Shown here: positions 1-7,898 of the stretch, in pieces | How positions within the stretch are numbered: the stretch's first letter is position 1 | Layout of the letters: the number at the start of each line of letters is the position of its first letter | NCBI GenBank assembly: GCA_007026445.1 | Contig: VDMD01000197.1 | Location: 1-36,228 of the forward strand | Origin: Schizophyllum amplum | Lineage: Eukaryota > Basidiomycota > Agaricomycetes > Agaricales > Schizophyllaceae | Length of the DNA: 36,228 nucleotides | Direction of reading: 5' to 3' | Notes under the pieces: generated by a model | The model's database searches: none | What the model was told of the DNA's origin: nothing | The model's input: only the letters and a program-made list of their open reading frames with translations | Made by a program: the position numbers and the translations under genes

Positions 1-754
1 AATACGACGACCCGCATCGGGATGAATTGTAGACGGGGTTGGGCTTGAATGTGAGCGTGAACGATAAGACTGATGGCTGGAGGGATTCCCTTGGGAGTGC
101 AATTGTAACAATTTTGTTGTCATTATGGAACGGCATTCGTTGTTTACAAGTGAGCCCATGGTGCTTGAGCAATGCCACTGCACTGCTTTTACGCATAACT
201 TCCGGTGCTTACGCGCGCAACTTAAGTACTTAACGGACCAGGGGCCTCGGATGTCTGTACCGTTGCAAGTTCGTCATGCGAACGACATCAGCTCCGGCAT
301 GGTGTACGGGAGAAGAATATGTGGTGGTCTTGCGGTCAACAGCCAGACTCAGACTGCAGTAGTGTCCTCTTTCAACGTGTGGTGCTGCAGGTGCCCAAGG
401 CATCTCGATAAAGATGTCCTGAACGCGACGGCCCTGGCAGCGGCGCTTCCCTTGCTTCCTGCAAAGGTGCCTGCGCCCTGGTTCCTTCCGATTTTCTGAC
501 TTTCGGTGCTCGTTCACGGAGTCGAGTACCGGGACAGCAGCACACAGGTGAAGGGGTACACAAGACGATTAAGTGTAATTGATACATAAGAAAGTTCGAA
601 AAATAGTACGAGCGCTGTACCATACAAGGTTCGGGTATCTCGCTAGTCATGCGCGGAAAAGCGGTGGCGTGAAGAAGGCATGCTGGTCGTGGTTTGCGCT
701 AGAGGGGCGGACTAGCGGTTGGTGTATTTCCCTTCACAGGCGGCAGGCCCCTCC
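1..754. other. no gene identified; window edge and PMP3 3' flank
   Basis: I read all six frames and found no frame with recognisable motifs, splice-supported exons or family resemblance. The longest open frames (about 90-125 codons on either strand) have shadow-like composition. The right end is the 3' flank of the minus-strand PMP3 gene, whose stop is at 755-757. A gene cut by the window edge cannot be excluded. Confidence 0.5.
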
Positions 755-1070
755 CTAATACTTCAGGATGATGTACAGGGCGTGGATGATACCGGGACTG
801 GAAATGACTGTCAGCGCTACTGTGTGAGGGTTGGGCATGGGTCTACGCACATGTAACCCAGAATGGTGAGCAGGATGTTGATGCAGAAGTCTGCATTGCA
901 GCCACGTTCCAAGAACACGCCGACGGGCGGGATGAAGATGGCGAAGATGATCTGGGAAGCGAGTCAGCAAGGGAATTCAGAGTACGACTTCCCACATGCA
1001 AGGAGCACGCGCGAGGTCAGAAGGGGGCCGGGGTGCTTACCTTGCAAATGTCAGAGGAAGTGAAGGCCAT
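755..1070 (-). CDS. PMP3: PMP3-family plasma-membrane proteolipid
   Basis: Small, very hydrophobic plasma-membrane protein of the UPF0057/Pmp3 family. In yeast it limits membrane hyperpolarisation and non-specific cation uptake. Three exons on the minus strand: 1070-1041, 951-851 and 797-755, with GT..AG introns of 89 and 53 nt (donors GTAAGC and GTGCGT). The spliced protein is 57 aa, the usual length. The N-terminus is MAFTSSDICK. Helix 1 runs from about residue 11 and contains IPPVGVFLERGC, followed by the short loop and helix 2 (INILLTILGYIPGI). It ends in the hallmark PGIIHALYIILKY. The start ATG is the only one fitting the family N-terminus. The gene diverges from the formamidase gene across 1071-1410, which holds a TATA box and a CRE. 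No damage seen; call is firm. Confidence 0.97.
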
Positions 1071-1109
1071 GGTGGTTAGATGAAAAAAATCGAGACGAGG
1101 CGGGAAGTG

Positions 1110-1121
1110 GTCTTATATATG
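1110..1121 (-). promoter_or_regulatory. TATA box of PMP3
   Basis: Read on the minus strand, ATATATAAGA lies about 40-50 bp upstream of the PMP3 ATG at 1070. This is the only strong TATA in the 340-bp divergent spacer and points towards PMP3. Position and sequence are seen; function is inferred. Confidence 0.7.
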
Positions 1122-1142
1122 GCACGCGGGAGGCGGCCAAGA

Positions 1143-1150
1143 TGACGTCA
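1143..1150. promoter_or_regulatory. perfect CRE octamer (TGACGTCA) in divergent promoter
   Basis: TGACGTCA is the consensus site for ATF/CREB-type bZIP factors, which carry stress signals in fungi. It is followed at once by two TGACGCG half-like sites (1151-1165). It lies just upstream of the PMP3 TATA and about 260 bp upstream of the formamidase ATG, so it could serve both genes. Sequence is seen; regulation is inferred. Confidence 0.55.
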
Positions 1151-1410
1151 TGACGCGATGACGCGCTGGCTGTGAAGGGAACTGTGGCGGTGCAGCAGCT
1201 GCGCCCCTCGACCCTGTGCGTAAGCGCGTCTTCGCTGTGCACGCACTGTGCACGTTCCACAGGCGTTCTTCAACTGCCGGAGGCTTGGCCATAGGGAAAC
1301 TTGCTCGACAGAAGGTCTAGACTGCCAAGGGGCTCTGAACCTGTGATTGCTTTGTCCGACATCCACCGGAGCGCTCGGAAGTTCGACTTGCAAGAGCTTG
1401 AGGAACGCCG

Positions 1411-2578
1411 ATGGACATCGTCAGGCTTGCCGACCTTCAGTATGCGAGGGTGGATGACCCGCAGCGCAAGTACGACTTCTACATCCCAGTGGATGAGCCT
1501 AGCAAGTTTCCCGACGGAATGCGCGAAGCTGACTTGCCGGTCATAATATTTGTGCACGGTGGCGCGTGGCGGTCGTGAGTCCCTCCCCTTTCGTCGTCAA
1601 GCACTCCCCCAAATCTCTCCTATCCTCGTTAATCTTGCCCACCTCTCGTCGCACTCCTGCTTGTCCTCTTTCGTCGCGCTCTCTTTGCGCTCCAAGTTAG
1701 ATCATGAAAACCTCACCTTCCCACCCTCTGCCGTCAGCCGCATCGTCCTTGACGTCCTTCGAGCGACGTGTTTGACAGCTCCTCCAACGATGGTTGTTCC
1801 TGGCGCTATCTGCCCATTCTGACTCACATTCGCTGTGGACGTCCTTTGCTTTAATTCCGCCCCGATATCCCTCCGCCTCTGACAGTGGACTCACCACAGC
1901 GAGGACAAGCATGACCACCGCAAGCTCGCTGAAGAGCTCGCGCGGCGCACGCACGCCTGCGTCGCCGTCCCGAACTACCGCCTTTCGCCACGTACGCCGC
2001 CCCTGCACCACCCCGCACACGCGGAGGACGTCCTGACGTTCCTCACCCACCTCCACGACGTCGGATGTGAGTTCGTCCGCGACATATTCAGCCGGTCGCG
2101 TTGGTATCTCGTCGGGCACTCCTGCAGCGCGCACATGATTGCGAGCATCGTCCTGAACTCGGACGGGACGACGCCATCGCTGGCGCCGCCGGCGCGCGTA
2201 CTGGACGCGATCCGCGGAGTGGCATTCTCGGAGGGGATCTACGACATCGATCTGCTGCTCGCGCGCTGGCCGGACTATGGGAGATGGTTCATACATGATG
2301 CGTTCGGCGAGCGGGAGGAATACAGCGCGGTCTCGATCGCCCGGTATCCTTTGCGCAAACCAGGGACACGGTGGTTATTGATGCACTCGTGTGAGGATGA
2401 GCTCGTTGACCCGGGACAGACAAAGGCAATGGGGGCGCACCTACAAGAGATCCATGCGGATCAGGAGGCAGTCACGATTGATATTGGCGGGCCTACGGAA
2501 AAGCACGACGATGTGCTCAAGGGCGAATATTATTTGCGCAGTGTCTCGCGATTTGTGCTGGACATCGAGCGAGAGTGA
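1411..2578 (+). CDS. BNA7: kynurenine formamidase (arylformamidase), alpha/beta hydrolase
   Basis: Hydrolyses N-formylkynurenine to kynurenine and formate in tryptophan breakdown and de novo NAD synthesis; expected in the cytosol. Two exons, 1411-1574 and 1900-2578, joined across a 325-nt intron (GTGAGT...CACAG, with a CTGAC branch-like site). The join completes the family sequence HGGAWRSED. The protein is 280 aa, normal for the family. Visible parts: oxyanion motif HGGAW (residues 49-53), YRLSP then HPAHAEDV, nucleophile elbow GHSCSAH with Ser129, Asp221 in CEDELVDP, and His257 in KHDDVL, a full Ser-Asp-His triad. The elbow reads G-H-S-C-S instead of the usual G-x-S-x-G. The intron is long for this genome but no internal exon is needed. 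A kynureninase gene follows 2.7 kb downstream on the same strand. A related carboxylesterase is the only real alternative. Confidence 0.92.
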
Positions 2579-2667
2579 CATCTGAGAGGCGAAGGCGACA
2601 TGTATTGATATATAGGATATAGGATGTATTGCTGCGTCTGGGACATGGAAAGGAACGGCACATACGC

Positions 2668-2738
2668 TACTATTCGTCACCCAGTGTATATAAAAACAGC
2701 CTCAACTTTTATAAACACTGTCCATGCCCCTCTATATG
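2668..2738 (+). repeat. left terminal inverted repeat of the 2.7-kb MITE
   Basis: Pairs with 2998-3068 in inverted orientation. It carries a TATATAAAA-like run at 2685-2696. Confidence 0.85.
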
Positions 2739-2997
2739 TCGGAAACAGTTGTTGAAAAAAACTACGGTACCATTTTCGAGTACGCGGAACACGATGACGA
2801 AGTCCGTTTGAGCTCAGTCCCAATGGTGCGCGCGCTGCTGGCTGTAGAACGAGATTGATGGCATCAAGATCAGACTCGTATGGCCGATGAACGCGCTGCA
2901 TGTCTTCGTGCACTCCTGTTATGCCCATGAAAAGTTGACCATCGTATTCAGCGTCCTCAAGGGAACATTTGTGCCAATTTTCAGCAAGAAAATCGTC

Positions 2998-3068
2998 CAT
3001 ATAAGGGGGCATGGACAGTGTTTATAAAAGTTGAGGCCGTTTTTATATACACTGGGTGACGAATAGTA
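2998..3068 (-). repeat. right terminal inverted repeat of the 2.7-kb MITE
   Basis: Inverted copy of 2668-2738, with one substitution in the outer 63 bp and small differences at the inner edge. Confidence 0.85.
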
Positions 3069-4018
3069 TGTTCCGCGCCATGTTCAACTGTAGTGGAGCG
3101 CTATGACCAACTGTGAGCGCCAGCCACCGCGAGGGAACTTCGGAAAAGGAGCAGCGCCATACAGTGGTATGGATGCGTCAGGCCATGGTCAGTCTCCATA
3201 ACTCTGACTCCAGCCCTTGATTTGGAACTCTTCTGCGTATCAGGACCATCGTAGCTCAGTCCGAACTCGTAGCCCGTGTAGATTCGATGTAGATCCAGCG
3301 GAGTGAAAATGATCCGCTGGGAAGCCAGGTCGCACCTCAGAGTCAACGTTCAACGTTCAACTCCAAAGGGCCGGCAACTTGAACATAGCCCACGTGCGCC
3401 GCTGATAGGTTCGCCGTCCACGTGGACGGCGCGTGGACGGCCATCAAAACCCCACATGGACGGCGAGCCGGCGCAACCGATCCCAATTGGGAACATCGCC
3501 TTGTTCCTCTCTCCGCGTGCGCTGCGGGTCCGGGTACGCTGTCGTGCTGTCGGGCGTCGTGCTCTGAAAGCGCAGAGCTTCGTAGGTGCTTTGGGAAGGC
3601 GATTGAATGGCAGTAGCCTCATGCTAGCCCTCGACTGAGTTGCGTGCTTCCTTATCCCACAGCAGGAGGATCGGCGTGCTTGCCCTCGAGGAGAACATAT
3701 TCGGACCATTTCCAGGTGACTCACTGCTGTATGCTGCGGTAGCGGAGATTTGCTTGGAGAGCCGCCGTTGCTGCTGCTGAGCCTCCTATGTCCTTTCACG
3801 TTTTTCCCCGAAAAATCTACATCCCGGTGTTGCTTGTCGTCGTTGTTGACTGGATGCTCCTCGGGGTGTTCCCAGCCTGTCCGTCTCTGTTCGTCGTCTG
3901 CACTTGAGCCCGACGGCCGGTTATTCAACACTCGGGGCCATGCGGATGCGATCTCGCTCCGACGCAGTGAATACATGTTTCGGTGCTCACCCAGTGCTGC
4001 TGCTGTCGATGTTTTGGG
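3069..4018. other. intergenic, no gene supported
   Basis: Spacer between the two MITEs. It contains the 20-bp palindrome at 3412-3431 and several long open frames of low-complexity, GC-driven composition. One antisense frame of 265 codons runs into the neighbouring MITE and shows no domain, so I do not call it. No TATA or splice-supported exon series was recognised. Confidence 0.5.
3412..3431. repeat. perfect 20-bp palindrome containing CACGTG
   Basis: CGCCGTCCACGTGGACGGCG equals its own reverse complement. Its centre is the E-box CACGTG. The half motif TGGACGGC recurs just downstream (3433-3440, 3457-3464), so it is a small cluster, not a lone palindrome. It could be a dimeric factor site or a hairpin; function unknown. 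Confidence 0.7.
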
Positions 4019-4024
4019 TGTTGC

Positions 4025-4060
4025 CAGGACCCCTGACAATACGCCCAGAGGCCTGCGCAA
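4025..4060 (+). repeat. left terminal inverted repeat (36 bp) of the 4.0-kb MITE
   Basis: Perfect inverted match to 4362-4397. Confidence 0.92.
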
Positions 4061-4361
4061 AAAATCGGCGACTTTGACCTGTTTTATCCGCGCCGATTTT
4101 GGCGATTCTTGGCCTGTTTTATCCGCGTTTTGCGCAGGCATAATCAAATTTTGGCCGGCCCGGTGGGCCGGTTGATGGCGGCGTTTGCCGAACTCCCCAA
4201 TATGGTTAATTCTCCCGAAATTCTTTGGTAAATCGAATATTTTTGGCCGTTCCTGCCCATTTCTATCCGCGTTTTGCGCAGGCCTCTGGCCAAAATCTGA
4301 CCGTTTTTATCCGCAAACTGCGGTGGCATCGATTTTTGGACTGCCAAATTTTATCCGCGCC

Positions 4362-4397
4362 TTGCGCAGGCCTCTGGGCGTATTGTCAGGGGTCCTG
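4362..4397 (-). repeat. right terminal inverted repeat (36 bp) of the 4.0-kb MITE
   Basis: Perfect inverted match to 4025-4060. Followed directly by the second copy of TGTTGC. Confidence 0.92.
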
Positions 4398-4403
4398 TGT
4401 TGC

Positions 4404-5150
4404 CTCAGCCTGCGTTGATTGCACTGCGCTGATTTGTGATCCGGATGTCGTGGACGGTCTAGCCGGAGGACGGGGACCGCAGACCAGGAGTCAGCGATGT
4501 CTTGAATGTGCTCGAACTCACGAGACGTGTACCAGCAGGTAGACTTTGACTGACGCGATCCTTATACCAGTCTATGCAGTCGAGAATACGCCGCAGTAGA
4601 GGACATAGGTATGTATGCAGGCAAGTACAGCAATGCTGCATTCCCGCCGCCACAAAGCAGACTCTGACGCCTCCTTCCAGGACAACCGGTGATCCGCCCC
4701 TTGACGCCCACTTTACAGAATGCACCGCGTTTCCATTTACGCGGCACACATCCTGACTACTTCCCTGATCGCGCGTTCAACTGGCAAAGGGGACCCGAGG
4801 TGAAGTCGACCTTCACGCTCCCCCCTTATTGCCCGACGTTCCATATCAAAAGCGTGGTGTGCGACCAGCCCCGCGGGCGTCAGATGAGGAATGATACGCG
4901 TCGTGTCACAAGCACGTCTATGGCTTCCAGGGTGCGAGCTCGCAGCAGGCTTTGGGATGCATTCTATTCACTTCACCCGCCAGGCGCCTAAGGATCGAGG
5001 ACCACCTTCGGAAGTCTTCCCTCCCACATCGGAAGTATGGTACGGTCCGATCCGCCGGGGCAAGCACCACCGGAATGGGGATGGAGACCCCACGCCCGTC
5101 ATCAACTTATCACCGCACCGCTCCGTCAGCCGCCTAATGCTCTGAAACTC
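4404..5150. other. intergenic, upstream flank of the kynureninase gene
   Basis: I see no gene. Open frames here are short or antisense shadows running into the next gene, with no motif or splice pattern. The last part should contain the kynureninase promoter. Confidence 0.5.
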
Positions 5151-5236
5151 GATATAAGTACACCAGCAGCGGTGCAGCGCCTTCCTTACCTTACCTTCTT
5201 CACCTTCTCCCCTTCTCCCTTCTCGTCTCTTTTCCG
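5149..5236 (+). promoter_or_regulatory. core promoter of the kynureninase gene: TATA-like box and pyrimidine tract
   Basis: GATATAAGTA at 5151-5160 lies 80-90 bp before the ATG. From about 5179 to 5236 the plus strand is almost pure C/T, the pyrimidine tract common between TATA and start codon in highly expressed fungal genes. Sequence seen, role inferred. Confidence 0.6.
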
Positions 5237-5238
5237 CT

Positions 5239-6814
5239 ATGGCCACCACCAGTCTTGTACCGTACGTCTCTGAGGACAACAACCAGCGCCTAGCGCCCCT
5301 CGCAGACGGCGCGTTCTTCCTGCCAACGAACAGGGACATCGACGCGTACAGAAATCCCGACCAGGGTATGTACCACATGTGAGGGGACACGGACACGTTG
5401 GCTGACGAAGTTGCAGATGCAACGGCTACATACGTTTGCGGCGCGTCATTGGGACCTTTCCCAAAACGCAGCAAGGTGCGGCTTGATGAAGAGCTCGATA
5501 TCTGGCAGAAGCAGTACGTCACGCGCCCGGCCCCCTCTGCGCTTCTGCTCACGGTCCCTCTAGGGTCGTCATTGGCCACTTCAACCACCCGCTGAAGCGG
5601 CCCTGGAAGCGGTACACCGAAAACGTCGTCCCGCTTATGGCCGAGGCTGTTGGCGCGAAGGAAGGCGAGGTCGCGCTCATGGGCGCGCTGACCCAAAATC
5701 TGCACACCATGCTTGACTTGTTCTACCGCCCGACGGAGGGTCGCTACAAGATTCTCTGTGAGGCGAACGCATTCCCGTCAGACCAGTACGCGATGGCTAG
5801 CAAGGTTCGCGCCGCTGGGCTCGACCCGAAGACCGCGATCCACCAGGTGTACCCGCGCAAGGGCGAGTACGCCGTGACGGAGGCAGATATTTACGAGGCG
5901 ATTGAGCAGGAGGGCGACAAGATCGCGGTAGTTCTCTTCGCGGGCATTCACTACTGGACGGGGCAGCTGTTCCCGATCAAGGAGATCACGGCTGCCGCGC
6001 ACAAGAAGGTAAGCTGAAACGTCATTCCGTGCACGACGACGAGTTAACGACTACGGTTAGGGATGCATTGTTGGATGGGACCTTGCTCACGCGGCGGGTA
6101 ACGTCACTCTGTCCTTACACGACTGGGGCGTCGACTTCGCCGTCTGGTGCAACTACAAGTTCCTCAACGCTGGCCCGGGATCTATTGGCGCGCTTTTCAT
6201 GCACGAGAAGTGGAACGAGGAGAAGACCCCTAGGTACGCACATCCTCCGGCATCGATGCTTGCCATTCTCTGACAATGTCTGCAGAGCTGCTGGCTGGTG
6301 GGGCCACAAGCTCGAGACGCGCTTCCAGTTCTTGCCCGAGCACGACCCGATCCCCGGCGCGCAGGGCCTGCAGGTGTCCAACACGGACATCCTGTCGTCC
6401 GCCGCCGTCCTTGGCGCTCTTGAGACGCTCAAGGAGGCGGGCATGATGGAGCCTGTCCGTCAGCGCTCCATTCAGCTCACTGGGCTTCTGCAGACGCTCG
6501 TGATGAAGAGCAAGCACTACGTCCCGCTCGCGCAGGCGTCAGAACGGAAGACGCCCGGCTTCACCATCGTCACTCCCCTGGAGGCCGACCGCCGCGGCGC
6601 GCAGCTCAGCTTGCTCTTCCTCCCGACCGGACAGGGCATCATGCAGAAGATCTACTACGCCATGAAGAGCTTCGGCGTCATCGCGGACGAGCGGCCACCC
6701 GACCTCTACCGCATTGTGCCGAACCCGCTCTATAACTCGTCCGACGACATCGTGCGCGTGGCAGAATGCCTCAACGCGTCGTTCAAGTTCGTCGAGACGC
6801 AGGCCAAGTTGTAG
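5239..6814 (+). CDS. BNA5: kynureninase (PLP-dependent L-kynurenine hydrolase)
   Basis: Cleaves 3-hydroxykynurenine (or kynurenine) to 3-hydroxyanthranilate (or anthranilate) plus alanine, using pyridoxal phosphate, in de novo NAD synthesis; cytosolic. Five exons: 5239-5365, 5417-5513, 5564-6008, 6061-6233 and 6286-6814. The four introns are 50-52 nt with donors GTATGT, GTACGT, GTAAGC and GTACGC. The protein is 456 aa, the family length. Visible: YVCGASLG near residue 50 (family YLCGNSLG), [17 protein letters not shown], the [14 protein letters not shown] block (224-237) and [15 protein letters not shown] carrying the PLP lysine (about Lys256). The C-terminal half has VSNTDILS and YNSSDDIVR. 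The start follows a pyrimidine-rich leader and fits length. No damage. A formamidase of the same pathway lies upstream, so the pair may be co-regulated. Confidence 0.96.
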
Positions 6815-7652
6815 ATGCTGATGCTTGCTCTTCTCTTTGCTGTCGTATCTTCATCTCCGCCCTCATATCTCGTTCTCGTCGCGCAACCAACCGCAGTCAC
6901 TCCCTGGTGCCCTTGCTTTCGATTTCATCGCAAACTAACTGTGTTACTACGTGTATTCTCTCACTATCCTCGAGTTATCTTTATTCCGCACACCCTCCGA
7001 CGCTCGTTTGCATCTTATTTATCACCTTCTCCCGGTACACGTTGGACTTTAGGGTAGATTACGCACACGTTGTAGCCCCAGTACATAGTTAATCGCCGCC
7101 TATTTAACTGTCGCTCCGACCCAGGTGCTCGGGGTGGCACGGCTAACTATTTACTATCTAGTAGAACGCGCTCAATGATATTTAACATCGACTTCAACCA
7201 CGTTGCAAGCTTACCTGAGTGATACGTTTGATAGTGACTTCACTTCTGAACAAGCCTCATATAAGGCCCTGTTCGGGTGGATTGGAATCGATTCCACTCT
7301 CGGCTTGCGCCCAACACCGTGACAGAAGTCGCCGTCGTCGAGACCCGTCGCCCGTGGTTACTGATCGTTGCGCTCGCTGCGGTCGTTGCCGGACGCGACG
7401 GTGCTCTCATCGACGCGCTCAAAAATGTTCAGAAGACCTTTCGAGGGCAGAAAAACTGCGTACAGAGACAGAACCGTAGTCTGACCGTAAACTCAGATGG
7501 TCTAAGGTCTGCCCGTAGTCTGACAACGGTTTCACCGCACGCTGCTCGCAGTGAGATTATGAATGGAGCATCAGTTCAGACCGTGGGCAGACTGCGAGCA
7601 GCTTGCGGTCTCCCCGTAAACTCGGAAACTCGGTGGGTCACCTCTTAGGCAG
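6815..7652. other. kynureninase 3' flank and left flank of the retroelement
   Basis: No gene recognised. The second half holds short direct repeats (CGTAGTCTGAC at 7475-7485 and 7514-7524; CCGTAAACTC at 7485-7494 and 7614-7623), which may belong to the left untranslated or terminal region of the retroelement. I could not find a matching copy near 13.7-14.1 kb, so the element's left end stays undefined. Confidence 0.4.
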
Positions 7653-7898
7653 ATGAGAGCCACGCCCGCGCGAAGAATGAGCGCGAGGCCTGGTGACAGG
7701 CAAGCTAAGGAGCGGACGGGCAAATGCCGGTCCGAGACGCCACGTGATCGTCACCCTTCGCTGCGATCACGGGGCGTCAGGGCGCGTCACTTCTTCGAAG
7801 ACGCGCTCACGGACCGACATTTGCACGACCGTTGCCCACTCGCTTTCTCGCATATACTCCAGTTTTTCGACGCAAGTCTTCTCTCCCGACTCGACAAT

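Larger units (their letters stand above)
2668..3068. mobile_element. MITE-like element with 71-bp terminal inverted repeats
   Basis: The ends are inverted copies of each other: 2668-2738 against 2998-3068, both starting TACTATTCGTCACCCAGTGT read inwards, with about three mismatches over 71 bp. Weaker inverted similarity (ACATGG...GGAAC) continues about 15-25 bp outwards on both sides, so the true tips may lie outside these coordinates. I see no clear target-site duplication. The interior of about 260 bp has no credible gene. It sits about 90 bp past the formamidase stop and may supply its 3' end. Non-autonomous DNA transposon; superfamily not assigned. Confidence 0.8.
4025..4397. mobile_element. 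MITE with perfect 36-bp inverted ends and 6-bp target duplication
   Basis: 4025-4060 and 4362-4397 are perfect inverted copies beginning CAGGACCCCTGACAATACGC. The element is flanked by a direct TGTTGC at 4019-4024 and 4398-4403, which fits a target-site duplication. Inside, the motif TTTTATCCGCG(Y)TTTGCGCAGG or parts of it recurs about five times in the same orientation, plus inner GCGCAGGCCTCTGG copies, like subterminal transposase-binding repeats. No coding capacity. CAGG-type tips recall hAT-like or KDZ-like elements, but the 6-bp duplication does not fix a superfamily. Identical ends suggest a fairly recent insertion. Confidence 0.88.

Noticed and set aside
1697..2296. 199-codon open frame on minus
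   Set aside because: Antisense to the formamidase exon; Arg/Val-rich shadow.
2677..3012. 111-codon frame on minus inside the first MITE
   Set aside because: Spans both inverted ends; no motif; likely chance.
3350..4147. 265-codon open frame on minus
   Set aside because: Runs into the inverted end of a MITE, low-complexity basic composition, no motif or splice support.
4968..5705. 245-codon open frame on minus
   Set aside because: Antisense to the kynureninase exons and introns; GC-driven shadow.
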